Origin: Fastidiosipila sp963510375
Lineage (GTDB): Bacteria > Bacillota > Clostridia > Saccharofermentanales > Fastidiosipilaceae
Assembly (NCBI GenBank): GCA_963510375.1
Contig: CAUPES010000008.1
Location: 11,144 to 75,143, forward strand
DNA: 64,000 bases
Reading direction: 5' to 3'
Part shown: one piece after another, positions 18,431-26,887 of the stretch
Position numbering within the stretch: position 1 is the first letter of the stretch
Layout: each line of letters begins with the position of its first letter
Notes under the pieces: model-generated
What the model saw: only the letters and a program-made list of their open reading frames with translations
Databases searched by the model: none
What the model was told of the DNA's origin: nothing
Position numbers and translations under genes: made by a program

Positions 18431-19360
18431 TTATAGCATCCTTAATTTGCGCAATAAATAAGCGACTAAGACTGTCAATAAGACTATAACACCCATTAAT
18501 ATTAAAAAACCAAATGGTTTATCTTGCATAGGTACCCAGACATTCATTCCCCAAATACCACTAACTATAGTAGGAATAGACATTACAAAAGTAATAGATG
18601 TTAAAATCTTCATTGCATCATTTTGGTTATTAGAAATAATTGATGCATATGTATCCATTGTACTAGATAAAATATCAGTATAAAGACTAGTCATTTCTAA
18701 AGCTTGCTTGTTGTCTGTAATAACATCTTCTAGCAAGTCTGAATCCTCAGGATAGTTCTTAATTAAGTGATGACGTAAGAGTCTTTCTAAAATCTTCTCA
18801 TTGCCCCTTAAAGATGTTGCAAAATACACCAGAGATTTCTCAATTTTTAACAAACTTAATAACTCTTTATTTTCAATTGAATCTTTAACATTTGAGGTAA
18901 TTCTATCACTAAGTTTTTCAAGGATTTTAAGATTTCTTAAATATTCATTAGAAGTATTTTGTAAAATTTGCAATATAAAACGAGTTTTATATTGTGTGTA
19001 AAAATCTTTGGTTTTACCTTTTAAAAATTTATCAAGAACGGTATCATCACTCAAGCAAACAGTTATTATATAATTTTTAAAAGGTAAAATTGCTAATGGA
19101 ATTGTTTCATAAAACTCATCATTATCTTTACTCTTAATAGGAACATTAATAATTATAAAAGTTTTATCATCTTCATATTCATAGCGTGGAGATTCCTCAG
19201 GGTCAAGGGCATCTTCTAAAAGAGTAGCATCTACACTATATTCATTAATAAGTAAAGCTTTTTCTTCTTCATTTGGAGCGACTACATTTATCCATGCACC
19301 ACTTTCAAAATCTTCCAACTTAACTAATTCTTTTTCTCTAGTAATATAAAAGTCTATCAT
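18431..19360 (-). CDS. corA: CorA-family magnesium/divalent-cation channel
   Basis: Pentameric Mg2+ channel of the cytoplasmic membrane. The 309-residue protein has the long acidic/helical cytoplasmic part (EESPRYEYEDDKTFIIINVP near 60, a long helix near 150-240) and two C-terminal transmembrane helices. The signature GMN is present in IVSGIWGMNVWVP at the end of the first helix, and the protein ends with the basic RKLRML tail. A GTG four codons upstream could start the frame, but that codon forms part of the GAGGG ribosome binding site for the ATG at 19360, which I chose. A TATAAT hexamer lies near 19394-19399. Confidence 0.93.
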   Translation of the reverse strand: MIDFYITREKELVKLEDFESGAWINVVAPNEEEKALLINEYSVDATLLEDALDPEESPRYEYEDDKTFIIINVPIKSKDNDEFYETIPLAILPFKNYIITVCLSDDTVLDKFLKGKTKDFYTQYKTRFILQILQNTSNEYLRNLKILEKLSDRITSNVKDSIENKELLSLLKIEKSLVYFATSLRGNEKILERLLRHHLIKNYPEDSDLLEDVITDNKQALEMTSLYTDILSSTMDTYASIISNNQNDAMKILTSITFVMSIPTIVSGIWGMNVWVPMQDKPFGFLILMGVIVLLTVLVAYLLRKLRML

Positions 19361-19468
19361 TTCAGCCCTCACAGTTTATTCGAATAATTCTATTATATAA
19401 AATTTTCTTATCTCTGCCTTAGGAAGATTTAATGATAGACTAAATGTTACTCTATTTTTACGAACACT

Positions 19469-21241
19469 TTATTTTAACGGATACTCTTTTTCAAATTCAG
19501 CTAAAGTAGTTTTATATAATTCTGAATTTTTATCAATATTATTTTCAAAATCATGAGTTTTATTATTATTAGTATCTAACTGTAAGATATAAAGCGAAAT
19601 ATTATTACAATGATCTGAAACTCTTTCTAAACCATTAAATACATCAGTTATTGCAATACCATTCTTAACCTTACATTTACCTTTTTTCATACGTTTAATA
19701 TGTCTTTTGACCATATGTTTATCAAGATTGTTAATATGTTCCTCAAGGGGTGGTATTGTTTCTACAAATGTTGAATTTTGGTCTCCCAAACTCTTATACG
19801 TCCTATCAACAATATCTTGTACTGCTGAGAAATATAAGTGTAAGTCATCTCTAGCATCTTTAGAAAATTCTCTAGATTTTTCAGCACTAGCTTTAACTGT
19901 ATTTGCAAAGTTCATAGCATGGTCGCAAATCCTTTCAACATCATTCATTCCATTAAACACTAAAGTTAATCTTTGACTATCGTCTTCATTAAGTTCTTTA
20001 ACTAGAAGCTGGGAAGTATAATTTTTCAATGAATCTTCGAATCTATCAACACTTTGTTCTAACTCTTCAATTTTTAGAAATTTTTCATCAGAATACTCAT
20101 CAAAAAGTTCAAAACTTAATCTCAAAGCTTTATCAGAATATTCCATCATCTTAACTAAAACTTCATAGGATCTATTCAGCGCTAAATGAGGTTGCTCCAA
20201 GAAAAGAGGGTCTAATAGATTAAGTGTTTTAATTGTACTATCTTGACCTGTGCTATTAGTTTCTGCATCTGAAGGAATGACAATCTTAGAAAACTCAACT
20301 AATTGTTTTGTAAATGGCAACAAAATCAATGTTGTAAATAAGTTAAAGATTGTATGCACCATAGCTATAGAAAACTCTGTTACACGATCTCCCATAAATG
20401 AGAAAGGCCAAATAAAATCGATTATATAAAACAAACTAACAAATATAATTGTACCCAACATGTTAAATGTTAAGTGAATAATTGAAACTCTTTGTGCATT
20501 TCTTTTACTACCAATAGCTGCAAGCATAGATGTTATACAGGTACCAATGTTTTGACCCATGATAATTGGGAATGCTGAAGCAAAAGTGATTTGACCAGTA
20601 GTACTTAACGCCTGCAAAATACCAATAGATGCTGATGAGGATTGTACAATAGCAGTAACTATAGCACCAACAATAATTCCTAAAATCGGATTAGTAAATA
20701 TAGTAAAAGCTCTTGTGAAGTTAGGATTGCCTTGTAGACCAGACATAGATGCACTCATCGCATTCATACCAAACATGATTAATGAAAATCCTAATATAGT
20801 ATTTGCAATAGATTTTTTTCTTTCAGTCTTAGCTACAGACAACATAATAATTGCAACAATAGCAAGAATAGGTGTAAATGTAGATGGTTTAAGAATTTGA
20901 ACAATAAAACTATCTTCATCTAAACCGCTCAAACTTAATATCCATGCAGTTATGGTTGTTCCGATGTTGGCACCCATAATCACTGGAACTGTTTGCCTTA
21001 GTTTCATTACTCCAGAGTTTACGAGAGCAACTAACATTATAGTCACGGCTGAGGATGATTGAACTACTGTTGTAACAACTATTCCTAAGAAAACTCCTTT
21101 AAATTTACTTGAAGTTAATTTTCCTAAAATATTTTCTAATTGTCCACTTGATGCGTTTTGCAATCCATTTCCCATCACCTCTAGACCAAATAGAAATAAG
21201 GCAAGCCCACCCAGAAGATCAAGTACACTATAAATATCCAT
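19469..21241 (-). CDS. Na+/phosphate cotransporter with PhoU-like domain
   Basis: Probable sodium-driven phosphate symporter of the NptA/YjbB type (PNaS family). The 590-residue protein has an N-terminal membrane half containing two inverted copies of the signature: GLALFLFGLEVMGNGL near 11, QSSSAVTIMLVALVNSG near 60 and QSSSASIGILQALS near 200, with GANIGTT and GQNIGT motifs. The C-terminal 240 residues are hydrophilic helices resembling PhoU (DEYSDEKFLKIEELEQSVD near 370; FNGMNDVERICDHAMNFAN near 440; FNGLERVSDHCNNIS near 540), thought to regulate the transporter. GAGGT precedes the ATG. Direct repeats lie in its upstream region. It is the first gene of the run that leads to corA and the two-component genes. 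Confidence 0.92.
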   Translation of the reverse strand: MDIYSVLDLLGGLALFLFGLEVMGNGLQNASSGQLENILGKLTSSKFKGVFLGIVVTTVVQSSSAVTIMLVALVNSGVMKLRQTVPVIMGANIGTTITAWILSLSGLDEDSFIVQILKPSTFTPILAIVAIIMLSVAKTERKKSIANTILGFSLIMFGMNAMSASMSGLQGNPNFTRAFTIFTNPILGIIVGAIVTAIVQSSSASIGILQALSTTGQITFASAFPIIMGQNIGTCITSMLAAIGSKRNAQRVSIIHLTFNMLGTIIFVSLFYIIDFIWPFSFMGDRVTEFSIAMVHTIFNLFTTLILLPFTKQLVEFSKIVIPSDAETNSTGQDSTIKTLNLLDPLFLEQPHLALNRSYEVLVKMMEYSDKALRLSFELFDEYSDEKFLKIEELEQSVDRFEDSLKNYTSQLLVKELNEDDSQRLTLVFNGMNDVERICDHAMNFANTVKASAEKSREFSKDARDDLHLYFSAVQDIVDRTYKSLGDQNSTFVETIPPLEEHINNLDKHMVKRHIKRMKKGKCKVKNGIAITDVFNGLERVSDHCNNISLYILQLDTNNNKTHDFENNIDKNSELYKTTLAEFEKEYPLK

Positions 21242-21308
21242 ATTTACCTCAAAATTAATCTATTTAAATTATTTTAAATTAAAGTTACACATCCATTAAA
21301 ATATTATT

Positions 21309-21339
21309 AACGTTTAGAATTTTAACGTATAAACGTATA
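21309..21339. promoter_or_regulatory. Three AACGTWTA direct repeats upstream of the phosphate transporter gene
   Basis: AACGTTTA at 21309, AACGTATA at 21324 and AACGTATA at 21332 lie 68-98 bases before the transporter start. Spacings are 15 and 8 bases between repeat starts. Arrays of short direct repeats are typical of OmpR-family operators, so this is a candidate binding site; no regulator can be assigned from sequence. Confidence 0.35.
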
Positions 21340-21629
21340 AAAATAAAGCTTAATATAGAAAAATCTCTTTTGATTATCGTGTAAAAACTTATGATTTTGC
21401 ATAATTTTTGTATTTTTTTCTTAATAATAAAACCTATATTAAGGAGTATGCTTTTATAAAAAAGCTAGAACACATAAAAGTTCAAACAATTTTTATAATT
21501 TCGTAGACATTGAAATATTAAATAGTTAATTCAGGGACTTTAATTGAGCTCCCTTGGTTAAAAGATTTTCTAATTTGTAAAAAATAAAAAAACTAAAATT
21601 TACAAGAGATAAACATGAATGACAACGTT

Positions 21630-21661
21630 GTAGCCGCATGGCATACAAATCACACGGCTAC
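21630..21661. other. GTAGCCG/CGGCTAC hairpin in a gene-poor stretch
   Basis: The interval 21242-21712 has no convincing gene. It contains this 7-bp G+C-rich hairpin with an 18-base loop; on the minus strand four more pairs including two G-U extend it to 11. On the plus strand it is followed by TTTATTT, so it could be a weak terminator. On the minus strand it lies 52 bases after the 41-codon ORF. A 20-codon plus-strand ORF from 21615 overlaps it and is not convincing. Confidence 0.4.
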
Positions 21662-21712
21662 TTTATTTACAAATTAAGGAACATAGGTCATTTGAGCGCG
21701 AGTCGATATATT

Positions 21713-21838
21713 CTACTTACCACCAAACAAATAACCTAAATCAAAGCCACTACGATAAGATATGTATACACCGACTACAATTAGTACTATTCCTATGATT
21801 ATTTTAAAAGCGCTAGGTGTTTTATTATCATTATCCAT
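21713..21838 (-). CDS. 41-residue single-pass membrane peptide, function unknown
   Basis: A short ORF with strong expression signals. The product starts MDNDNKTPSAFK, then has one hydrophobic helix (residues 13-27, rich in Ile and Val) and ends in a Gly/Tyr-rich tail, YLFGGK. An AGGAGG lies eight bases before the ATG at 21838; another in-frame ATG two codons upstream is too close to it. A consensus-like promoter lies 64-91 bases upstream. The charged N-terminus followed by the hydrophobic helix suggests an N-in, C-out small membrane protein. I do not recognise a family. It stands alone, between the phosphate transporter gene and the tRNA genes, and has no antitoxin-like partner next to it. 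Confidence 0.65.
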   Translation of the reverse strand: MDNDNKTPSAFKIIIGIVLIVVGVYISYRSGFDLGYLFGGK

Positions 21839-21901
21839 TATCATTACCTCCTGAATGCATATTAAATATTTTTATCTTATTTAATAAAGATTACAAAACT
21901 T

Positions 21902-21929
21902 ATTATATTACTCCAGAAAAAATTGACAA
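21902..21929 (-). promoter_or_regulatory. Sigma-A-type promoter of the 41-codon ORF
   Basis: TTGTCA (21924-21929) and TATAAT (21902-21907), read on the minus strand, are separated by 16 bases and precede the ORF by about 60 bases. This is one of the best promoter matches in the window. Confidence 0.7.
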
Positions 21930-22073
21930 CTATTTTATTATATTTAAGTAATTTACAAAAAAACTTAAAATACAGAAAAAATTTTCCAACGAAATATTAA
22001 TAGTAATACCAAAATTTACAATTTTTATAAAAATGTGTTAAATTACTGAAATTTCACAAAACACTAACTAATA

Positions 22074-22104
22074 AATACCCGCAAACCTAGAGTTCACGGG
22101 CATT
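22074..22104 (-). terminator. Terminator after tRNA-Thr(CGT)
   Basis: A hairpin of about 13 pairs (some G-U) with a TCTAG loop begins six bases after the CCA end of the tRNA and is followed by TATT on the minus strand. The T-run is short, but the stem is strong. Confidence 0.7.
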
Positions 22105-22109
22105 TTATC

Positions 22110-22184
22110 TGGAGCCACAAATGGGAATCGAACCCACGACCTACTCTTTACGAGGGAGTTGCTCTACCCCTGAGCTATTGTGGC
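22110..22184 (-). tRNA. tRNA-Thr, anticodon CGT
   Basis: A 75-base cloverleaf including the encoded CCA end. Acceptor GCCACAA pairs with TTGTGGC, the D arm is GCTC/GAGC and the T arm GTGGG/CCCAT with loop TTCGATT. The anticodon loop CTCGTAA gives CGT, reading ACG threonine codons. The closing pair of the anticodon stem is a C-A mismatch (31-39), while the other four pairs are intact. It lies downstream of tRNA-Ala(GGC), with a terminator between them and no good promoter of its own. Confidence 0.95.
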
Positions 22185-22202
22185 AAATTAGTTAAGTTTT
22201 AA

Positions 22203-22238
22203 AATAAAAAGCCTACGCAGCAAAAGCTTATGTAGGCT
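22203..22238 (-). terminator. Terminator between tRNA-Ala and tRNA-Thr
   Basis: Hairpin with arms AGCCTAC and GTAGGCT plus an inner AGC/GCT pair, followed on the minus strand by TTTTTATTTT. It begins four bases after the tRNA-Ala CCA end. Confidence 0.85.
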
Positions 22239-22242
22239 GAAT

Positions 22243-22318
<76 letters not shown>

Positions 22319-22331
22319 GTTAACTATTGCT

Positions 22332-22360
22332 ATTATACTTATTCTATTACCAAAAGTCTA
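22332..22360 (-). promoter_or_regulatory. Promoter of the tRNA-Ala/tRNA-Thr unit
   Basis: TAGACT (22355-22360) and TATAAT (22332-22337) on the minus strand with 17-base spacing, 14 bases before the mature 5' end of tRNA-Ala. Confidence 0.65.
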
Positions 22361-22460
22361 CTTAATAATATTGTAAAATTGCTTCTCTTAAATTTTACTA
22401 ATATTAATTTTTAATGATCAAATGCCTTGCAAATAAAATGCAAATTTGAAAATAAATAAA

Positions 22461-22486
22461 GCTAGCAAACATTGTTGTTTACTAGC
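22461..22486 (-). terminator. Terminator after tmRNA
   Basis: Ten-pair hairpin GCTAGTAAAC / GTTTGCTAGC (one G-U) around AACAAT, followed by TTTATTTATTTT on the minus strand, eight bases after the tmRNA CCA end. Confidence 0.88.
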
Positions 22487-22494
22487 TTCCACTT

Positions 22495-22871
22495 TGGTGG
22501 AGATGGCGAGAATTGAACTCGCGTCCAAAACTATTTCCACTAGCTCTTCTCCGAGTGCAGTCAGTTTATGAAGTATTCCCCTTGTACCGTGCCAACTGAC
22601 AGGCTGGCACTCCGGTAGCTTCATAATTACACTTAGGTCGCAAAGCTTAAACCTAAGCGGTCCCTGTTTAACCTCTAACAGGTAAGGTCTGTTAACCTCA
22701 CAGTGGCTAGGTCACAGATAACCTAGGTTGTGCGCTGCGATAAAATTAAGCTGCAGCTAAAGCGTAATCGTTATTTGCAATTACAATTTTACCAGATGAT
22801 TAAAGAGGCCAACTGGTATCCTCTACTCGCTAAACTAGCTTCTACAGTCCTGTCGAAACCTGTACATCCCC
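22495..22871 (-). ncRNA. ssrA: Transfer-messenger RNA (tmRNA), one-piece
   Basis: tmRNA rescues stalled ribosomes and tags the unfinished protein for degradation. The 377-base gene has the tRNA-like ends: 5' GGGGATGTACAGGTTTCGACAGG and 3' T arm GCGAGTTCAATTCTCGC followed by CATCTCCACCA, which pairs with the 5' end. The tag reading frame begins at GCA (22778) and encodes ANNDYALAAA before a TAA at 22748-22746, close to the typical Firmicutes tag ending YALAA. Pseudoknot-like G+C-rich stretches follow the tag. It lies downstream of secA, with its own promoter and terminator. Confidence 0.97.
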
Positions 22872-22885
22872 GTAACTGTGTAAGC

Positions 22886-22914
22886 ATAATAACATAAAAA
22901 AATAACTGTGGCAG
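22886..22914 (-). promoter_or_regulatory. Probable tmRNA promoter
   Basis: TATTAT (22886-22891) with CTGCCA (22909-22914) at 17-base spacing, minus strand, 15 bases before the mature tmRNA 5' end. The -35 lies inside the 3' arm of the secA terminator. Confidence 0.5.
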
Positions 22915-22962
22915 TAATTTTCCATTAAAATTATCAAATTTAATATACCACAGCTATTTTTT
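22896..22962 (-). terminator. Terminator after secA
   Basis: Arms AAAAAATAGCTGTGG and CCACAGTTATTTTTTT on the minus strand (one mismatch) enclose a loop of about 38 bases; the 3' arm ends in a run of seven T. The gap from secA is about 24 bases. The long loop is unusual. Confidence 0.65.
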
Positions 22963-22985
22963 AACTTTTTCATCAATATCAGTCA

Positions 22986-25850
22986 CTACCTACCGTGACA
23001 TTGTTTATATTTTTTACCACTTCCGCAAGGGCAAGGTTCATTTCTTCCTGCTCGAATTTCTTTTTCAATTGGTTCAGAACTTTGATCTCTTGATTGATCT
23101 TCACCTCTTTTAGCTTCAGCTTTTCTAAGCTCCCGAGCTGCTGCTTCTTGTCTTCGTCTAAGCTCTTCTAACTTAGCCTGTTGCTCTTCTTGACTCATTG
23201 GTCTTGCTTGTTCTGCTGTCGCTCCCTCTAACTCTTCATTTTCTTTTCGATCAGGTTTTTCATTGCTTACAAATTCAGCCCTCAAGATTAACTTAGCACA
23301 GTCTCTTGCAATAGCTTCATTCATCTCAACAAACATCTCATAACCTTCTCTACGATATTCTTGTACTGGGTTATGCTGGGCAACAGATCTCATGCTAATG
23401 GCACTCTTCAATCTGTCCATATTGTCAATATGATCCATCCACTTAGAGTCAACTGTTCTTAGTAAGACTACCCTTTCAGCTTCACGCATGAAATCTGGAC
23501 CACCTAGTTCGTGCTCACGATTTCTATATTTCTCTACTGCTGCCTCTTGAACATCTGCAAGAATATTAGTAAAGCTTTCTCCCTCAGTTACTCTTTCTTC
23601 AATGTCGTTATAAACATTAAGCTCACCTGTTATGTCACGTAATTGTGTCAATAAACCAACTAGATCAATTGAGCTTTTATCTGCATGTTCATGAGCTATA
23701 AGGAAGTCATTGAAAATCTTTTCGATTGAACTATTAATATAAGCTTCAAATACATCTTGTAAATCTTTACCTTCAAGAACTTGTCTTCTTTCTTTGTAAA
23801 TAACTTCACGTTGTTGGTTCATTACGTCATCATATTCAAGAACATTCTTTCTAATGCCAAAGTTTCTACCTTCAACTTTTTTTTGAGCGGAACTAATAGC
23901 ATTAGTTAGCATTCTATGTTGAATTTCTGTATCTTCATCGACACCTAGACTATTGAACATTCCAAGCATTCTATCTCCACCAAACTGACGCATTAAATCA
24001 TCATCAAGTGATAAGTAGAACTTACTACTTCCTGGGTCACCTTGACGTCCAGAACGACCTCTCAACTGGTTGTCAATACGTCTGGATTCGTGCCTCTCTG
24101 TACCTACAACATATAAACCACCAGCATCTACTACTTTTTGCTTTTCAGCATCTGTGTGAACTTTGAATTTTGAATACAACTCTTGGAATTTCTCACGAGC
24201 TGCTAATATGTTTTCATCATCAGTATCATTATAAGCTGTTGATGCTTCTATCAACTCATCATCATAACCTAGTTCGCGCATTTCTTGTCTAGCTAAGTAT
24301 TCTGGGTTACCTCCTAGCAAAATGTCAGTACCTCTACCAGCCATGTTTGTAGCGATGGTAACAGAACCTAGTCTACCAGCTTGGGCAATAATCTCAGCTT
24401 CTCGAGCATGTTGCTTAGCATTAAGAACGTTATGTTTAATTCCATTTCGACTAAATAATTTACTAATTATTTCAGAATTCTCAACAGAAACAGTACCTAC
24501 AAGTACTGGTTGTCCTTGAGCTTGAGCTTCTTTAACTTCATTCACAACTGCATTCAATTTTCCTGTTTCTGATTTATACACAGCATCAGCTTGATCTTCA
24601 CGAACAACGTCTTTATTAGTAGGAATTTCAATTACATCTAAATTATAAATACTTCTAAATTCATCTTCTTCTGTTAAGGCAGTACCAGTCATACCAGAAA
24701 GTTTTGTATACATTCTGAAATAGTTCTGGAAAGTAATAGTTGCCAATGTTTTACTTTCTCTATTAACTTTAACGCCTTCTTTTGCCTCAATAGCTTGGTG
24801 TAAACCATCAGAATAACGTCTACCATCCATCAAACGACCAGTAAAGTTATCAACAATTACAATCTCATTGTCTTTAACAATATACTGCTCATCCTTATGC
24901 ATAGTTCCGTGAGCCTTTAAAGCATTATTTATATAGTGTTGCAAGTCAAAATTAGATTCATCTGAAAGGTTTTCTATATTGAAGTATCTTTCAGCTTTTG
25001 CCACACCGTTAGAAGTCAAAACAGCAGTTTTAGCTTTTTCATCAACTATATAATCTGCATCTCCTGCAATTTCATCCACAGATTCTTTACTATCCATTTC
25101 AGCTACTACATATGGATCCAATGTTCTTACAAAAGCATCCGCTTGGCCATACATTTCACTTGAATTCTCACCTGCGCCAGAAATAATTAATGGTGTTCTA
25201 GCTTCATCAATAAGTATTGAGTCAACCTCATCAACAATGGCATAGTGTAGTTCTCTTTGAACTAGTTGTTCTTTATATGTAACCATGTTATCTCTTAAAT
25301 AGTCGAAACCAAATTCGTTGTTCGTACCATAAGTGATATCAGCAGCATAAGATTCTCTTCTTTGATCCTTGTCTAATCCTGGAACTATAAGTCCTACAGT
25401 TAAGCCTAGATATTCATATATTTTACCCATCCACTCACTATCTCGTTTAGCTAGGTAATCGTTAACGGTTACTACATGAACCCCCTTACCAGCCAAAGCA
25501 TTTAGATAAACAGGAGCAGTTGCAACAAGTGTCTTACCTTCACCAGTTTTCATTTCTGCAATTCTACCTTGGTGTAAAACAATTCCACCAATTAACTGAA
25601 CTGGGTAATGTTTCATATCTAAAACACGCCATGATGCCTCTCTTACGGTTGCAAATGCTTCAGGTAAGATATCATCTAACGTTTCACCATTATTTAATCT
25701 TGCTTTTAATTTAGCTGTCATACCTTTTAGTTCAGCTTCAGACATCTTAGAAAATTCATCTTCTAAATCTAAAATATTTTTTACAATAGGTCGTATTCTC
25801 TTAATTTCACGCTCACTATAGGTACCAAATATTTTTTCAAATAAACCCAT
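22986..25850 (-). CDS. secA: Preprotein translocase ATPase SecA
   Basis: Motor ATPase that pushes unfolded proteins through SecYEG. The 954-residue protein has all landmarks: Walker A MKTGEGKTLVA near residue 105, the DEVD box YAIVDEVDSILIDEARTPLIISG near 208, preprotein cross-linking domain, GTVSVENSE near 435, TNMAGRGTDILLGGNP near 490 and GRSGRQGDPGSSKFYLSL near 610. The C-terminus is a basic coiled segment (residues 880-930, rich in Glu, Arg and Gln) and the zinc-binding SEC-C motif CPCGSGKKYKQCHG that contacts SecB or ribosomes. The start ATG at 25850 follows AGGGGA. A solo gene with promoter upstream and tmRNA downstream. Confidence 0.98.
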   Translation of the reverse strand: MGLFEKIFGTYSEREIKRIRPIVKNILDLEDEFSKMSEAELKGMTAKLKARLNNGETLDDILPEAFATVREASWRVLDMKHYPVQLIGGIVLHQGRIAEMKTGEGKTLVATAPVYLNALAGKGVHVVTVNDYLAKRDSEWMGKIYEYLGLTVGLIVPGLDKDQRRESYAADITYGTNNEFGFDYLRDNMVTYKEQLVQRELHYAIVDEVDSILIDEARTPLIISGAGENSSEMYGQADAFVRTLDPYVVAEMDSKESVDEIAGDADYIVDEKAKTAVLTSNGVAKAERYFNIENLSDESNFDLQHYINNALKAHGTMHKDEQYIVKDNEIVIVDNFTGRLMDGRRYSDGLHQAIEAKEGVKVNRESKTLATITFQNYFRMYTKLSGMTGTALTEEDEFRSIYNLDVIEIPTNKDVVREDQADAVYKSETGKLNAVVNEVKEAQAQGQPVLVGTVSVENSEIISKLFSRNGIKHNVLNAKQHAREAEIIAQAGRLGSVTIATNMAGRGTDILLGGNPEYLARQEMRELGYDDELIEASTAYNDTDDENILAAREKFQELYSKFKVHTDAEKQKVVDAGGLYVVGTERHESRRIDNQLRGRSGRQGDPGSSKFYLSLDDDLMRQFGGDRMLGMFNSLGVDEDTEIQHRMLTNAISSAQKKVEGRNFGIRKNVLEYDDVMNQQREVIYKERRQVLEGKDLQDVFEAYINSSIEKIFNDFLIAHEHADKSSIDLVGLLTQLRDITGELNVYNDIEERVTEGESFTNILADVQEAAVEKYRNREHELGGPDFMREAERVVLLRTVDSKWMDHIDNMDRLKSAISMRSVAQHNPVQEYRREGYEMFVEMNEAIARDCAKLILRAEFVSNEKPDRKENEELEGATAEQARPMSQEEQQAKLEELRRRQEAAARELRKAEAKRGEDQSRDQSSEPIEKEIRAGRNEPCPCGSGKKYKQCHGR

Positions 25851-25912
25851 TAAAAATTTTCCCCTTTAATTTTTACTTCTTAATAAATTATTCCCATTAT
25901 TTTTCGTAGTGT

Positions 25913-25921
25913 ATTATAACA
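25913..25921 (-). promoter_or_regulatory. Extended -10 promoter of secA
   Basis: TGTTATAAT on the minus strand, about 65 bases before the secA start, in the 104-base gap after the TadE-like gene. No clear -35. Confidence 0.5.
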
Positions 25922-25954
25922 TTCATTTTATTTTAGCACTAATAAAGAAATACT

Positions 25955-26887
25955 TTATTCAAACTTTTCACTAACACCATCTTCTATAACTTCTATACTA
26001 AATCCTGGTTGTTCTAATTGCTTTTTAATTTGCTTAAGGTAGAGTTTTGAACTAGCATCAGAATTCTTTGGAATTATGATTAAAAGTTTCTTGTTTTTAA
26101 TATTATTAACATCAATAGTTATCTTATCTTGCCCCCAGTCTTTTGTTCCTGAAAAATTTTTTAATTTATTAGCTTGATAACTCACTTGATTATTTAAATT
26201 TTCAAAATTTTTATAACTTGGAGCTGTTAAATCCAAACTCATTATACTTGTTATTGTACTTCCATTAACTTTTGCTACAACAGGATAAGAATGAGGAAGA
26301 TTTGCCCCATATTTTTTTCTAAAATAATTACCTCTTTTGAAATTGTGCTCTGACCATATACTTTTTTCCTGTTTATCTTCCTTATTATCTTCTATTTCTA
26401 AACTATTAAGTTTTAAGCCACCCCAGTAAGGGATAGGTAATTTATAACTATATGTCTTAGCGCCTAATATTTTAGGACTAGAATACGAGAATTTATACTC
26501 TAAACCTTTTATTTCATCTCTTAATAATTGATAGTTTTCGTCCCTGATAAAAAAAATACTTATTCTAGGATTAACATTATTTTTCAACCAATAGTTTTGT
26601 CTAAGATTTAAACCTTTTGCGGTAATTCTATTTTCAAAATATTTCTTTATTTTTTCTTTATAGTCCTTAGCCGCATTACTTTTGAGATCCTTCTGATCTG
26701 ATAAACTTAATAATAATTCTAATTCTCGTACAGCTGAATATCCTGCCTCCTGGTAAAGCAGATCAATTCTAATGCTAAAAATATACAAATAAATAAAACC
26801 AATAAAAATAAGTAATGCAGGTATTACAATTGCTGCCTCAATACTTAATGCAGCTTTATCATCTTTGAAGCACTTCTTCAAAATCAT
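25955..26887 (-). CDS. TadE-like pseudopilin/membrane-anchored protein
   Basis: A 310-residue protein with one N-terminal hydrophobic segment preceded by a short charged leader (KKCFKDDKAALSIEAAIVIPALLIF), the layout of TadE/TadG proteins, in which a glutamate lies near the start of the helix. The rest (residues 45-310) is predicted extracytoplasmic and has no motif I recognise. The frame is open 19 codons upstream, but the ATG at 26887 has GAGAG upstream and begins before the TadE-type leader. It overlaps the end of the preceding DUF5702-like gene by 29 bases. No prepilin peptidase, TadA ATPase or TadB/C gene is in the window. Confidence 0.65.
   Translation of the reverse strand: MILKKCFKDDKAALSIEAAIVIPALLIFIGFIYLYIFSIRIDLLYQEAGYSAVRELELLLSLSDQKDLKSNAAKDYKEKIKKYFENRITAKGLNLRQNYWLKNNVNPRISIFFIRDENYQLLRDEIKGLEYKFSYSSPKILGAKTYSYKLPIPYWGGLKLNSLEIEDNKEDKQEKSIWSEHNFKRGNYFRKKYGANLPHSYPVVAKVNGSTITSIMSLDLTAPSYKNFENLNNQVSYQANKLKNFSGTKDWGQDKITIDVNNIKNKKLLIIIPKNSDASSKLYLKQIKKQLEQPGFSIEVIEDGVSEKFE

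Noticed and set aside
21615..21677. 20-codon plus-strand ORF (MNDNVVAAWH...)
   Set aside because: Overlaps the hairpin, has only a weak AAGAGA upstream, no hydrophobic helix and no promoter I can support.
22418..22624. 68-codon minus-strand ORF
   Set aside because: Lies across the 3' part and terminator of tmRNA; the protein resembles nothing and the RNA explains the sequence.
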